This document shows positions 28,032 to 37,672 of a stretch of 64,000 nucleotides of DNA, one piece after another. The position numbers and the translations under genes are program-made. Source of the DNA: Acetobacter estunensis (lineage in GTDB: Bacteria > Pseudomonadota > Alphaproteobacteria > Acetobacterales > Acetobacteraceae); the NCBI RefSeq assembly GCF_019083805.1, contig NZ_JAHRDV010000004.1:1-64000 (forward strand), read 5' to 3'. The notes under the pieces are model-generated. The model did no database searches. It was not told where the DNA came from and was given only the letters and a program-made list of their open reading frames with translations. Position 1 is the stretch's first letter. Every line of letters starts with the position of its first letter.

Positions 28032-29183
28032 TCAGGCAACCGGCAGCCAGACCTGACAGCACGTCCCTTTCCCCACGATGCTGTCGATCTCGAAACTGCC
28101 ACCATGGCGGTCCACGATGTGTCGCACGATGGCCAGCCCCAGCCCGTACCCCGCGCCACCGGTGCGCCCACGTCCTTCCACCCTGTAGAACCGTTCCGTG
28201 AGACGCGGCAGGTGAGCGGTATCGATTCCCGCGCCATCGTCCTCCACTACGAAGACCACTCCCGCACGCCCATGCTGCGTCTGCGCCTCGATCCGGACAC
28301 GAATACGAAGCGGGCGTGCCTCCACCTTTGCATATTTCAAGGCGTTCTCAACAAGATTGACCAGAACACGGATGATCTGCTCCTCGTCTCCCGCCACACT
28401 GAGTGGCTCGTACGCCGTATCCAGAACGACACCCTTCGCCGTACAGGCAGCCGCCGTCTCTTCACACACGCGCTCGATCACGGACGCCGCTTCGATCCGT
28501 CCGCGTGGTTTGCGATGCTCGAGCATCTCCACCCGTGAGAGTTCCAGAAGCTGCTCGATCAGTCTCTGCATGCGCGCGGCCTGATCGGCCATGATCCCCA
28601 GAAATTGCTGCTGCGCCTGTGGATCATCTGCCGCCGGACCACGCAGGGTTTCAATGAACCCGCTCAGAGCCGCCAGCGGCGTGCGAAGTTCATGGCTGGC
28701 ATAGGCCACGAAATCGGCCCGCATCCGCTCCACCGCGTCCATCTCGGAATGATCGCTCAAGATGGCCAGAACACGCGCAGGCCCCGTCGTCAGAGCATCG
28801 GGAAGCAGCCGGACCGCCACGCGCACGACGCGCCGGACCGGCACCTCGATCACCAGCGAACCGCTGGCCTGCAACGTCACCCCATCCAGTTTTTTCAAGG
28901 CTGCGAACATGCCGGGCGAGCGGACAATCGTGCCCAGAGCCTCGCCGAAGGTTGCCTTCGCTTCGATATTGGCAAAACGCAACGCGCCATGCCCATCCAG
29001 CAGCACGGCGGCGTCCGGCAGCAGGTCCAGCAGCACTTCCATCGATACGACAGGCGCACGCCGCTCTTCACGGCGGATACGCGCTTTTCGGGCCGTCACA
29101 CGGCGGCATCCGAACGACCAGCCGAACAGACTGCCTGTCAGCCACCCGGTGGCCACACAGGCCGTGAGAAGCATTGTGCTCAT
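28032..29183 (-). CDS. phoR: phosphate sensor histidine kinase PhoR
   Basis: 383 residues. A short N-terminal membrane anchor (LLTACVATGWLTGSLFGWSFG) is followed by a PAS-like domain, the HisKA H-box SHELRTPLAALSGF (histidine near residue 163), and the HATPase core with NLVENALKYA, VEDDGAGI and GGAGYGLGLAIV boxes. A single anchor rather than two fits PhoR. It sits 72 bases after phoB and next to phoU and pst, which supports a role in phosphate-starvation signalling. Confidence 0.93.
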   Translation of the reverse strand: MSTMLLTACVATGWLTGSLFGWSFGCRRVTARKARIRREERRAPVVSMEVLLDLLPDAAVLLDGHGALRFANIEAKATFGEALGTIVRSPGMFAALKKLDGVTLQASGSLVIEVPVRRVVRVAVRLLPDALTTGPARVLAILSDHSEMDAVERMRADFVAYASHELRTPLAALSGFIETLRGPAADDPQAQQQFLGIMADQAARMQRLIEQLLELSRVEMLEHRKPRGRIEAASVIERVCEETAAACTAKGVVLDTAYEPLSVAGDEEQIIRVLVNLVENALKYAKVEARPLRIRVRIEAQTQHGRAGVVFVVEDDGAGIDTAHLPRLTERFYRVEGRGRTGGAGYGLGLAIVRHIVDRHGGSFEIDSIVGKGTCCQVWLPVA

Positions 29184-29255
29184 CGCGTGCGGAGGCTTTC
29201 GCTCCGCTCTTTTACCGACACGTCCACCTCTGAAAAGAAGGACAGCGCAGCCATG

Positions 29256-29972
29256 TCACGCGTCTTCGTTGTCCAGCGCATAGCCCGCAGATCGGACAGT
29301 GCGGATGAAATCCTTGTCGCCGGCGCCATTGATCTCTTTGCGAAGCCTACGAATGTGAACGTCCACCGTGCGAACTTCCACGTGAATGTTCTCACCCCAG
29401 ATGGACCGCAAAATCTCCTCGCGCGAGAACACGCGCCCTGGACGGCGGAGGAAAAACTCCAGCAGACGAAACTCGGTGGGGCCAAGCTGAAGCGTGCGGT
29501 CCCCCCGCGTCACACGATGCTTCACCAGATCGAGCGAGATGTCCTCAAACCGCAGCACATCCTCAACGGTCGAACCGCCCGCACGACGCAACAGCGCACG
29601 AATACGCGCCTCGAGCGACGCCATGCTGACCGGCTTGACCAGATAATCGTCCGCGCCCGTCTCCAGTCCACGAATGGAATCCGCCTCTTCCGAGCGCGCT
29701 GTCATCATGATGACAGGGATGTCTCCCCCACCCGGCATGGCTCGCAGGCGACGACATATATCAAGACCGCTCAGACCGCCCGGCAGCATCCAGTCCAGCA
29801 GAACCAATGCAGGACGATAAGACCCGAGCAAATCGATCGCCGTCGCCCCATCGGCGGCGACTTCGACCTGAAAGCCCATTTTCTCAAGATTGTAGCGCAG
29901 CATGACCTGCAGCGAAGGATCGTCCTCCACCACCAGCACACGCAGTCCGCTTCCGACCAGACTTCCCGACAT
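29256..29972 (-). CDS. phoB: phosphate response regulator PhoB
   Basis: 238 residues. The receiver domain has VVEDDPSLQ, the phosphoacceptor D60 (LVLLDWMLPGG), MMTARSEE and VKPVS (lysine present). The C-terminal winged helix (about 135-230) has the OmpR-family text LGPTEFRLLEFFLRRPGRVFSREEIL and VRTVDVHIRRLRKEIN. It activates transcription from PHO boxes when phosphate is scarce. It follows phoU by 8 bases. Confidence 0.96.
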   Translation of the reverse strand: MSGSLVGSGLRVLVVEDDPSLQVMLRYNLEKMGFQVEVAADGATAIDLLGSYRPALVLLDWMLPGGLSGLDICRRLRAMPGGGDIPVIMMTARSEEADSIRGLETGADDYLVKPVSMASLEARIRALLRRAGGSTVEDVLRFEDISLDLVKHRVTRGDRTLQLGPTEFRLLEFFLRRPGRVFSREEILRSIWGENIHVEVRTVDVHIRRLRKEINGAGDKDFIRTVRSAGYALDNEDA

Positions 29973-29980
29973 AAGCTCTC

Positions 29981-30688
29981 TCAGGACTGGAGGGAGGCCA
30001 TGTTTCCACGTCCCCCACGCGGACGAACGGATGGCAGCATCTCGCCCGTCACGGCATAATAGACACGCTCGGCGATATTGGTGGTGTGATCGCCGATCCG
30101 CTCCAGATTCTTCGCAACAAACATCAGGTGGATGCAGGTGCCGATGTTGCGGGGATCTTCCATCATGTACGTCATCAGTTCACGGAACATCGCCGTGTAG
30201 AGTTCGTCCACGGCCGCGTCCGCCTGCCACACAGCCACCGAGGCATCCCGATCTTCGTTGGCCAGCGCATCGATGGCGCGACGCAGATTGTCCTGCACCA
30301 GACGCCCCATGCTGCGCAGACCCACGAGCGACGGACCGCCTTCCATGTCCAGCTTCATGGCCCGACGAGCGATAGAAGAAGCGTAATCCCCGATGCGCTC
30401 CAGATCGCCCGTGATCTTGAGAGCCGCAACGATCGTGCGCAGATCGACCGCCATGGGCGAACGCAGCGCAAGGATACGGATCGCCAGAGCTTCCGCCTCG
30501 CGCTCCAGTTCATCCACTTCAGGATCAAGCTCGGGCGGCTCGATGGCGGCTTCGTCGTCGCCATCCACAATGGCCTTGACGGCCTGAGCTGTCTGGCGCT
30601 CGACCAGTCCGCCCATCTGCCTCATGAGGCTGCGCAGATGTTCGAGTTCCTGCTCGTAGCTCTTTACGGTATGCGTCGCCTCGGTCAT
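29981..30688 (-). CDS. phoU: phosphate signalling protein PhoU
   Basis: 235 residues, all-helical. Two PhoU repeats are visible: SYEQELEHLRSLMRQMGGLVE through RIGDYASSIARRAM, and the second with KNLERIGDHTTNIAE. The E/D residues of the E-R-I-G-D motifs that bind metal are intact. PhoU damps PhoR when the Pst transporter is busy. The start MTEATHTVKSYEQ (30688) is chosen over a longer open frame because PhoU homologues begin there. It lies 13 bases after pstB. Confidence 0.95.
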   Translation of the reverse strand: MTEATHTVKSYEQELEHLRSLMRQMGGLVERQTAQAVKAIVDGDDEAAIEPPELDPEVDELEREAEALAIRILALRSPMAVDLRTIVAALKITGDLERIGDYASSIARRAMKLDMEGGPSLVGLRSMGRLVQDNLRRAIDALANEDRDASVAVWQADAAVDELYTAMFRELMTYMMEDPRNIGTCIHLMFVAKNLERIGDHTTNIAERVYYAVTGEMLPSVRPRGGRGNMASLQS

Positions 30689-30701
30689 CGCCCCACTCCC
30701 C

Positions 30702-31493
30702 TCAGCCGAACCGGCCGGTGATGTAATCCTGCGTCCGCGTTTCCTTCGGCGCGGTGAACATCCGGTCGGTGCTGTCCATTTCCACCAGTTCACCTAGATA
30801 GAAGAACGCCACCTGATCCGCGCAGCGTGCCGCCTGCTGCATATTGTGCGTTACAATTGCAATCGTGAACTCTTTCTTGAGTTCGTCCAGAAGTTCCTCG
30901 ATACGCGCCGTGGAAACGGGATCGAGAGCACTCGTCGGCTCATCGAGCAGAACGACTTCGGGGCGCGTGGCGATGGTGCGGGCAATGCACAGACGCTGCT
31001 GCTGACCACCCGAGAGCGCCGTGGCGGATGCCTTCAGGCGATCCTTCACTTCCCCCCACAGTGCCACGCGCCGCAGCACATCCTCCACGCGCGCGTCCAT
31101 CTCCGAACGTGAGAGCTTTTCGTGCAGCTTCACGCCAAACGCGATGTTGTCATAGATCGACATCGGAAAAGGGGTGGGCTTCTGGAACACCATGCCAACG
31201 CGCGCGCGCAGACGGTTGATATCCACCCCTGAGCCGATCACGTTGCGACCGGCAAAAAGCACTTCGCCCGTGGCCCGCTGACCGGGGTAAAGATCATACA
31301 TCCGGTTGAGAACGCGCAGCAGCGTGGACTTCCCACAGCCCGACGGACCGATCATGCCCGTCACCTTGCGGCGCTGGAAATCCATCGTGATATTGCGCAG
31401 CGCCTTGTTGTCGCCGTAGTAGAAATCGAGATTGCGCACGGCAATCGCGGGCTTTTCCGCCACTTTCGTCTCCTGACTTGCCTGCCCGATCAT
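30702..31493 (-). CDS. pstB: phosphate ABC transporter ATPase PstB
   Basis: 263 residues. The family start [14 protein letters not shown], Walker [11 protein letters not shown]-loop [15 protein letters not shown], signature [15 protein letters not shown], Walker [13 protein letters not shown] and the end DYITGRFG are all typical of PstB. It is the cytoplasmic motor of high-affinity phosphate uptake. It lies 5 bases after pstA. Confidence 0.98.
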   Translation of the reverse strand: MIGQASQETKVAEKPAIAVRNLDFYYGDNKALRNITMDFQRRKVTGMIGPSGCGKSTLLRVLNRMYDLYPGQRATGEVLFAGRNVIGSGVDINRLRARVGMVFQKPTPFPMSIYDNIAFGVKLHEKLSRSEMDARVEDVLRRVALWGEVKDRLKASATALSGGQQQRLCIARTIATRPEVVLLDEPTSALDPVSTARIEELLDELKKEFTIAIVTHNMQQAARCADQVAFFYLGELVEMDSTDRMFTAPKETRTQDYITGRFG

Positions 31494-31498
31494 GCGCC

Positions 31499-32380
31499 TT
31501 ACGCTCCCTTGCGGCCGAAACCGATCCGCACCAGAATATTGATGAACAGCACGCCCAGCGTCACCAGAAGCGCACCCGTCCAGGCCAGTTGCACCCAGTC
31601 CTCGAAAGCCGAGCCGGCGTACTGGTAAATCGTCACCGGCAGGCTGGCCATCGGCCGTGTGAGGCTGACGGACCAGTCCAGATTACCCAGCGATGTGAAC
31701 AGCAGCGGCGCCGTCTCACCCGCCACGCGGGCCACCGCGAGCAGAATACCGGTCAGAACGCCTGTTTTCGCGGCCCGCAGACAGATGAACACGATCACCC
31801 GCCATTTCGAAGCGCCAAGACCAATCCCCGCTTCACGTAGGGAAATCGGCACGAGCCGGAGCATATCCTCCGTCGTGCGCACCACAATCGGCAGCGCGAG
31901 GATGGCCAAAGCCAGCGACCCTGCGAAGCCGGAAAACTGCCCGCTGGGTACCACCACGAGCTGATAGATGAACAGGCCGATGAGAATGGAGGGCGCGGAC
32001 AGCAGCATGTCAGAGACAAAGCGCGTGGTGCTGGCCAGCCAGCCGCGCCCATAATCCGAGAGATAGATGCCGCACAACATGCCCACCGGCGCGCCAATCA
32101 GGATGGCCATCGCTGTCTGGATCAGACTGCCCACGATGGCATTGGCCAGACCGCCTTCCTGTCCGGGAGACGCCGTGGAATGTGTGAATGTGATGAGTGA
32201 GAGACCACCCACTCCGCGCACGACCAGCGTGAATAGGATGGAACCCAGCGCTATCAGCGCGACCGATGTGGCCAGAAGACTGAGAACCGTGGCCAGCCGA
32301 TCCATGAGGCGCCGCCGCATGGCCAGCGTGCCGTTGACCTTCCAGCCGTCATCGCGAATGGAACCATTTCCCTCGCTCAT
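31499..32380 (-). CDS. pstA: phosphate ABC transporter permease PstA
   Basis: 293 residues, six membrane helices. The family text [33 protein letters not shown] and the coupling loop [19 protein letters not shown] identify PstA. It overlaps pstC by an ATGA junction. Confidence 0.97.
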   Translation of the reverse strand: MSEGNGSIRDDGWKVNGTLAMRRRLMDRLATVLSLLATSVALIALGSILFTLVVRGVGGLSLITFTHSTASPGQEGGLANAIVGSLIQTAMAILIGAPVGMLCGIYLSDYGRGWLASTTRFVSDMLLSAPSILIGLFIYQLVVVPSGQFSGFAGSLALAILALPIVVRTTEDMLRLVPISLREAGIGLGASKWRVIVFICLRAAKTGVLTGILLAVARVAGETAPLLFTSLGNLDWSVSLTRPMASLPVTIYQYAGSAFEDWVQLAWTGALLVTLGVLFINILVRIGFGRKGA

Positions 32381-33381
32381 CGGCCATCTCCCTTCTTCGA
32401 CATCCCCAGCAACACGCGGGAGGCCGCGAGTGCTAGAAACGAGAGCACCATCAGAATCGCGCCAAGAGCCATCAGAGAGGACAGCTTCAGGCTGCCCGCC
32501 GGACTCTCGGGAAACTCAAGGGCGATCAGCGAGGCAATGGTGTTGCCGGGCGCAAACAGCGACCAGCCGATGCGGTTGGAATTACCGATGACGAACGTCA
32601 CCGCCATCGTCTCGCCCATCGCGCGGCCCATACCCAGCACAACACTGCCCACCACGGCCGAACGCGACCACGGCAGGATGACATTGCGCATCACTTCCCA
32701 GCGCGTAGCCCCAAGGCCGAAGCCGCTCTCCTTGAGCACGGGCGGAATGGAGGCGAACACATCGCACATCACCGCCGTGATGAAGGGCATCACCATCACG
32801 GCGAGGATCAGGCCACCCGTCAGCAGACCGGTGCCGAACGGCGCCCCCTGCACCAGCGCGCCGATTCCCGGCACATGGCCGAACCAGTGCCGCGCCGTGG
32901 GCTGCACGTAATGCGCCATCAGGGGCACGATCACGAAAAAGCCCCACATACCGAAAATAATGGAAGGCACTGCCGCCAGAAGCTGCACCGCCATGCCCAC
33001 GCCAGCCGCAACCCGTGCTGGCGCCATCTGCGTAAGCCAGAATGAAGCGCCAAAAGCCAAGGGCACCGCCAGAATCAGTCCGATCAGACTGGTGACGATC
33101 GTGCCGAACACCGGAGCCAACGCCCCGAAATGCTGGGTGACCGGATTCCAGACGGACGTGAAAAGGAACGCCGGCCCAAACGCCGTCATCGCCTTCATTC
33201 CCCCCACGACCATGACCAGAATGATCGCGCCGAGGAGCAGAAGAACGCCGATTCCCGCTGCCGTCACCAACCAGCGGAACACGATATCCGTATCGAACCG
33301 ACGGCCATCGCCGGCTTCGGGTCCATGCTCGTCGCCGATTACCCTCGCCGCCGGGGACACCGTCTGCGATGTTGTCTCCAT
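32377..33381 (-). CDS. pstC: phosphate ABC transporter permease PstC
   Basis: 334 residues, six membrane helices; PSIIFGMWGFFVIVPL and the coupling loop KESGFGLGATRWEVMRNVIL are PstC landmarks. ATG 33381 is chosen because GGAG lies 8 bases before it; a longer frame exists. It is the first gene of the pst-pho transcription unit, with a candidate PHO box about 82 bases upstream. Confidence 0.96.
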   Translation of the reverse strand: METTSQTVSPAARVIGDEHGPEAGDGRRFDTDIVFRWLVTAAGIGVLLLLGAIILVMVVGGMKAMTAFGPAFLFTSVWNPVTQHFGALAPVFGTIVTSLIGLILAVPLAFGASFWLTQMAPARVAAGVGMAVQLLAAVPSIIFGMWGFFVIVPLMAHYVQPTARHWFGHVPGIGALVQGAPFGTGLLTGGLILAVMVMPFITAVMCDVFASIPPVLKESGFGLGATRWEVMRNVILPWSRSAVVGSVVLGMGRAMGETMAVTFVIGNSNRIGWSLFAPGNTIASLIALEFPESPAGSLKLSSLMALGAILMVLSFLALAASRVLLGMSKKGDGR

Positions 33382-33462
33382 GAAAGGCGCTCCGCTTGCT
33401 GACGCGAAGGGACCATTACTTAAGGGCAAACCCGGCGGCAACCACGCGCCCCCTCCGAGGCC

Positions 33463-33480
33463 GTGACATTTTTATTTCAT
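33463..33480 (-). promoter_or_regulatory. candidate PHO box before pstC
   Basis: On the minus strand it reads ATGAAAT-AAAA-ATGTCAC. The second half matches CTGTCAC at six of seven and the first half matches CTGTCAT at four of seven, with the usual four-base spacer. Position and orientation suit PhoB activation of the whole operon. Confidence 0.5.
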
Positions 33481-33535
33481 CGCGTGCGTTCCACCCATAC
33501 ACGGGGCGGTCCACGCGGTGTATGCACGCCTTTCC

Positions 33536-34849
33536 ATGACCCATATTCCTCTCCTGCGGCCCCATGCGTGGCTCCCGCCGCAGGCTGCGTTGCGTGCGTA
33601 TGCCGCAGCGCCCTGGATGGCTTTTCTTGACAGTGGAGGCGCGGCCGATGCGCCCCGCGCCCGGTGGTCCTTTCTCTGCCCGCGCCCCCGTGAGACCTTG
33701 GTGTGGCGAGGAAAACAGCTCTGGCGCAACGGCACACCCGTCACTGGCTCGGCATGGGAGCATCTGCGCGACATGCGTCTAGCCCTTCCTCTGCCCCCGA
33801 AAGGACCACCTCCCTTTCGCGGCGGTCTCATCGGACTGGCCTCCTACGGGGCGGGACTGACGCTGGAGAACGTAACCTCCCGCCATCACAGCACGACGCC
33901 CGACCTCATTGCTTTTTCCTGTGCCGATCTGCTGGCCTTCGACCGACAGGAGCAGCGCTGTTTCGCCATCGGCGATCTACCCGCCACCACTTCACTGCCG
34001 TCGCCCGCTGCCTTTTCGCCCCTGACATTCTCACCCGACATGGGCCGCGCAGATTGGCTCGTCCGCGTGCAGGATGTGATCGACTTGATCGGTGCGGGAG
34101 ATATTTTTCAGGCCAACCTGACCATGCGCTGGCATGCGCACGCACCAAGCTCCTTCGATGAACATGCGGCCTATGAGGCTCTCCGCACGGCGTCCCCCGC
34201 GCCCTTCGGGGCTTGGTTCCGCACGCCAGAGGTTTCGCTGCTCAGCGCTTCCGTGGAACGCTTTCTTTCCCTCTCCACAGACGGAATCGTGGAGACACGG
34301 CCCATCAAGGGCACATCCCCTCTCGGTGCAGATGACACGGAAACACGGCATCTGGCGGCGGCTCTGGCGGCGGACACCAAGGAGAACGCCGAAAATCTGA
34401 TGATTACGGACCTGATGCGCAACGACATCGGCCGTGTGTGCGAGATCGGCTCCATTTCCGTTCCACAGCTCTGCAAAGTGGAACGCTTTGCGCATCTCCA
34501 TCATCTCGTATCCTGCGTGCAGGGCCGGTTGCGCGCCGGCCTGACAGCCGAAGACCTGCTGCGCGCCACTCTGCCACCCGGATCGGTGACCGGCGCGCCC
34601 AAGCATCGTGCCATGGAGATCATCGATGCGGTGGAAACATCTGCACGGGGTGCCTATTGCGGCACCCTGTTCCGCATCGGGCGGGACGGTGACATGGACA
34701 GTTCCGTGGTAATCCGCAGCATGGAACGCACCGGCGACAGACTGGCCATCGGCGCGGGAGGCGGCATCACATGGCCTTCCGACCCCGCACGGGAATATGA
34801 CGAAATGCTGCTCAAGGCCGCCCCTCTTCTGAAGGTTTTTGCTCAATGA
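33536..34849 (+). CDS. pabB: aminodeoxychorismate synthase component I
   Basis: About 437 residues. The chorismate-binding domain holds GDIFQANLTMRW, VETRPIKGTSPLG, MITDLMRNDIGRVC and PPGSVTGAPKHRAMEII, the standard PabB/TrpE motif set. PIKG with lysine is the PabB-type covalent-intermediate lysine motif (TrpE has P-I-A-G), so it is PabB. It makes 4-amino-4-deoxychorismate for folate from chorismate and ammonia supplied by a PabA partner, not seen in the window. It overlaps pabC by ATGA. A GTG 18 bases upstream is an alternative start; neither has a clear ribosome site. Confidence 0.93.
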   Translation: MTHIPLLRPHAWLPPQAALRAYAAAPWMAFLDSGGAADAPRARWSFLCPRPRETLVWRGKQLWRNGTPVTGSAWEHLRDMRLALPLPPKGPPPFRGGLIGLASYGAGLTLENVTSRHHSTTPDLIAFSCADLLAFDRQEQRCFAIGDLPATTSLPSPAAFSPLTFSPDMGRADWLVRVQDVIDLIGAGDIFQANLTMRWHAHAPSSFDEHAAYEALRTASPAPFGAWFRTPEVSLLSASVERFLSLSTDGIVETRPIKGTSPLGADDTETRHLAAALAADTKENAENLMITDLMRNDIGRVCEIGSISVPQLCKVERFAHLHHLVSCVQGRLRAGLTAEDLLRATLPPGSVTGAPKHRAMEIIDAVETSARGAYCGTLFRIGRDGDMDSSVVIRSMERTGDRLAIGAGGGITWPSDPAREYDEMLLKAAPLLKVFAQ

Positions 34850-35649
34850 CGGATATGGTCTGGCTCAACGGACACCTCTTTCCCGCCGGTCAGGCCCGCA
34901 TCGATCCGACCGACCGAGGGTTTCTGCTGGGAGATGGCCTGTTCGAGACCATGCGGCTGGTGGGGGGCGAGGTGCCACAACTGGAGCGCCATCTGGCCCG
35001 ACTGGAGAGCGGCTGCGGCGTGCTCCAGCTTCCTCCCCCATCCCGCGAGACCATTCGGCAGGCAATCCATGCGCTACAGGCAGTATGCCACATAACCGCT
35101 GGTTCCATGCGCCTGACCGTCACACGCGGCTGCGGTCCACGCGGCCTGCTGCCTCCCAATCCTCCCGCTCCAACCGTGCTGCTGACCTGCGCACCCCATA
35201 GTGGCGACGTAACCGCTCCGCTGCGACTGGGCATCAGCCGCTTCACCCGCGACGGAAGCGCACCCCTCTCAAGCGTGAAATCGCTGGATTATCTGCCTGC
35301 TGTCCTCGCACGCATGGAAGCCGTGGCGGCCGGGTTCGATGACGCGCTGTTGCCCGGCATCGGCGATGTGATCGCGGAAGCCAGCGCCGCCACCATCGTG
35401 CTGCTGCTGGATGGCGAACTGGTGACGCCATTGGTGGAAGACGGCGCCCTTCCCGGCATCTCCCGCGCACGTCTGCTGGAAGCGGGGCTGTGCGGTGAGC
35501 GGACGATCCCGCTGGCCCGTCTGGATGAGGTGGAAGCCGCGTGGCTCACGACCGCACTGTCCGTGCAGGCTGTCGCCGCCATCGGTGAGCATGAACTGAG
35601 ACTGGACGCCGCCCGTGAGGGCGCGCTGCGCAGCTTTCTGTTCGGATAA
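34846..35649 (+). CDS. pabC: aminotransferase class IV, likely aminodeoxychorismate lyase
   Basis: 267 residues. Fold-type IV PLP enzyme; the catalytic lysine is K145 in SSVKSLDYLPAVLAR, and RGFLLGDGLFETMR and EASAATIVLLL are family motifs. The lyase splits aminodeoxychorismate to p-aminobenzoate and pyruvate. The ATGA overlap with pabB favours PabC over a D-amino-acid or branched-chain aminotransferase. Confidence 0.88.
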   Translation: MTDMVWLNGHLFPAGQARIDPTDRGFLLGDGLFETMRLVGGEVPQLERHLARLESGCGVLQLPPPSRETIRQAIHALQAVCHITAGSMRLTVTRGCGPRGLLPPNPPAPTVLLTCAPHSGDVTAPLRLGISRFTRDGSAPLSSVKSLDYLPAVLARMEAVAAGFDDALLPGIGDVIAEASAATIVLLLDGELVTPLVEDGALPGISRARLLEAGLCGERTIPLARLDEVEAAWLTTALSVQAVAAIGEHELRLDAAREGALRSFLFG

Positions 35650-35666
35650 ACCGCGAAGGGCGGCTG

Positions 35667-36023
35667 TCAGTCCGCCTGCCCCGGAGCCAGATGCTGCACG
35701 CGTACGGCCCGACCGCCTGCGTCATAGTAGATCACGCTGTCACCGCGCCGCTGGGCATATCCATCCGGACGACCGTCCTTAGTCCAGAACATCAGACGAT
35801 CGATATCGGGCTGCTCCACCACCTTGTCGCCCACAGGACGCTGGATGTAGCTGTAATCCTTGCGCACCCGCATGGCGTTGAAATGCTTTGAAAGCGCCTG
35901 CATGTCCGGAGCGGCTTTCTTGTCATCCTCCCCGCCGCCGGGAAGACTCTGCGCCAGAACCGGCGTTGCCATCATACCCGCCAGCAGAGCCACTCCACCC
36001 ACACGCCACAGCATTCCGCGCAT
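35667..36023 (-). CDS. small exported protein, DUF2782-like
   Basis: 118 residues with a signal peptide (MLWRVGGVALLAGMMATPVLAQ). The mature part is short and polar and contains YIQRPVGDKVVEQ, DIDRLMFWTKDG and YYDAGGRAVRVQHL, which I think matches DUF2782 but cannot check. Its 5' end overlaps the znuB frame by about 100 bases. Two start choices (36023 and 36014) both keep the signal peptide. Confidence 0.65.
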   Translation of the reverse strand: MRGMLWRVGGVALLAGMMATPVLAQSLPGGGEDDKKAAPDMQALSKHFNAMRVRKDYSYIQRPVGDKVVEQPDIDRLMFWTKDGRPDGYAQRRGDSVIYYDAGGRAVRVQHLAPGQAD

Positions 36024-36900
36024 CGTTGTCCGTCCCTCTTGTGCTGGCCTGTTGCCTCTCCGGCTTGTCCCAGCTTTCCCGCCCTGCCGCAAGGCACGCG
36101 GACGCAGGGAACCCACGCCCGATCCGCACACCGGACAGAACATAGGCCACCGCCCCGAGAAGCGCGATCCAGAACGAAACCGGCGCGTCCGTCCACCATG
36201 AGAGCACCAGCCCGCCCCATGCCTCGGCCAAGGCAAACACCGCCGATCCTACGAGTCCGGCAAGCGGCGAAAGCCCCAGACGGTGCGCTACGGCACCCGG
36301 CCCTACCATTAAGGCAAAGACCAACAACACACCCGTGATCTGCGCGCATTCCGCCGTGGCGGCCCCAACAAGCATCAGGAACAGCATGGACAACAGCCGC
36401 AGCTTCACGCCCCGCGCTTCCGCCAGTTCCGGCTGAAGCGACGCAAACAGCAGCGGGCGCGACATCACCGCCAGCATCGCTACACCGCCCACAGCAAAGA
36501 CGCCCAGCGAGACGAGCATGGAGGGACTCACCCCCAGCACGTTGCCGAACAGCAGGGCATTAGCCACCGAGGCCGAGCGGGTCATCAGATGCAGGAACAG
36601 CACCCCGAACCCCAGTGCCAGCGAGAGCACCAGCCCGATCGCCACATCCCGCTGAGCACTCGCCCGCCCCTCGATCGCGCCCATCGCGCCGCCCGCGACC
36701 ACCGCCGCGCCGAACAGCCCCAGCAACGGCGAGAACCCGGCCAGCACAGCGCCCGCCGCTCCTGCGAACGCGATGTGAGAAAGCGCATGCCCCGCGAAAG
36801 CCTGCCCGCGCAGCACCAGAAACCAGCCCACAGGTCCGGCCAGCAGCGCCACGAAGACGGACGCCGCAAACGCGGTCCGCATGAACTCGTATTCCAGCAT
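35923..36900 (-). CDS. znuB: zinc/manganese ABC transporter permease, ZnuB type
   Basis: About 325 residues. Eight or so membrane helices; GQAFAGHALSHIAFAGAAGAVL, LLFGNVLG and GAATAECAQITGVLLVFALM are ABC-3 family landmarks. The membrane part ends near VAYVLSGVRIGRGF (around residue 270); the remaining 55 residues are hydrophilic, Gly/Arg-rich and overlap the next gene in another frame. That tail looks like a lost stop rather than a domain. ATG 36900 lies one base after the znuC stop. Confidence 0.88.
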   Translation of the reverse strand: MLEYEFMRTAFAASVFVALLAGPVGWFLVLRGQAFAGHALSHIAFAGAAGAVLAGFSPLLGLFGAAVVAGGAMGAIEGRASAQRDVAIGLVLSLALGFGVLFLHLMTRSASVANALLFGNVLGVSPSMLVSLGVFAVGGVAMLAVMSRPLLFASLQPELAEARGVKLRLLSMLFLMLVGAATAECAQITGVLLVFALMVGPGAVAHRLGLSPLAGLVGSAVFALAEAWGGLVLSWWTDAPVSFWIALLGAVAYVLSGVRIGRGFPASACLAAGRESWDKPERQQASTRGTDNDARNAVACGWSGSAGGYDGNAGSGAESSRRRGG

Positions 36901-36901
36901 C

Positions 36902-37672
36902 CTACAGACCGTCCGCCGCCACCAGAATCCGCCCCGAAGGGGAGCGGCACACCTCCACCGGCGCACCATAGAGCGCGCTCAGGCTCGCGCTCGTCACCAC
37001 CTCGTCCACCGGGCCGAGGCGGGCGTGACCGCGTGCGACATAAAGCACGGAGTCCATGACGCCGGTAAGAGCGTTGAGGTCATGCGCGGAACAGATCACC
37101 GTCATGCCTCGTGCGCGGGCAATCGCTCCGATGCGCTCGGCCACATCGCGCATCCGCACGGGATCGAGACTGGCCAGAGGTTCATCGAGAAGCAGCAGGC
37201 GCGGATTGCCGATCAGTGCCTGCGCGATCAGCAGCCTCTGTCGCTCCCCGCCCGAAAGCTCCCCAAGTCTGCGCGCCGCAAAGACGGTGGCGTCCACAGC
37301 CTCCAGTGCCTCATCAATGGCGGCGCGATCGGAGGCCCGTAACCACGGGAGCCCCCAACGATCACCCCTGATACCGGAGCCGAGCAGGTCATAGCCCGTC
37401 AGGCTGGCGCCAGCGGGCGTGCGGACCTGCGGCATATAGCCGACATGACACGCCACCTGCGCGGGCGGCTGCCCCATAACGGTGATGTGCCCTTGCGTGG
37501 GCGGCAGCAAGCCGAGCAACGCGCGCAGGAATGTGGTCTTGCCGGAGCCATTGGCGCCGAACAGGCCCACGAAACACCCCTGCGGGATGGTCAGGCTGAC
37601 ATCCGCCAGCACCGTCCGACCGTCCCGCTCCAGCGTCACGCCTTCACAGACAATGGCGGGTGTGTCTGTCAC
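36902..37672 (-). CDS. znuC: zinc ABC transporter ATPase, ZnuC type
   Basis: 256 residues. Walker A is GANGSGKTT, the signature is LSGGERQRLLIAQAL, Walker B is LLLLDEPLASLD, and the switch histidine is in ICSAHDLN. Its ATG overlaps the znuA stop by four bases, so znuA-znuC-znuB is one message. Confidence 0.93.
   Translation of the reverse strand: MTDTPAIVCEGVTLERDGRTVLADVSLTIPQGCFVGLFGANGSGKTTFLRALLGLLPPTQGHITVMGQPPAQVACHVGYMPQVRTPAGASLTGYDLLGSGIRGDRWGLPWLRASDRAAIDEALEAVDATVFAARRLGELSGGERQRLLIAQALIGNPRLLLLDEPLASLDPVRMRDVAERIGAIARARGMTVICSAHDLNALTGVMDSVLYVARGHARLGPVDEVVTSASLSALYGAPVEVCRSPSGRILVAADGL

Noticed and set aside
28605-30059. A 484-codon open frame opposite phoR-phoB
   Set aside because: No protein motifs; phoB and phoR on the other strand are unmistakable.
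35658-35676. Short GC stem GGCGG/CCGCC between pabC and the small exported gene
   Set aside because: Only five base pairs, overlapping the neighbouring stop codon; too weak to call a terminator.
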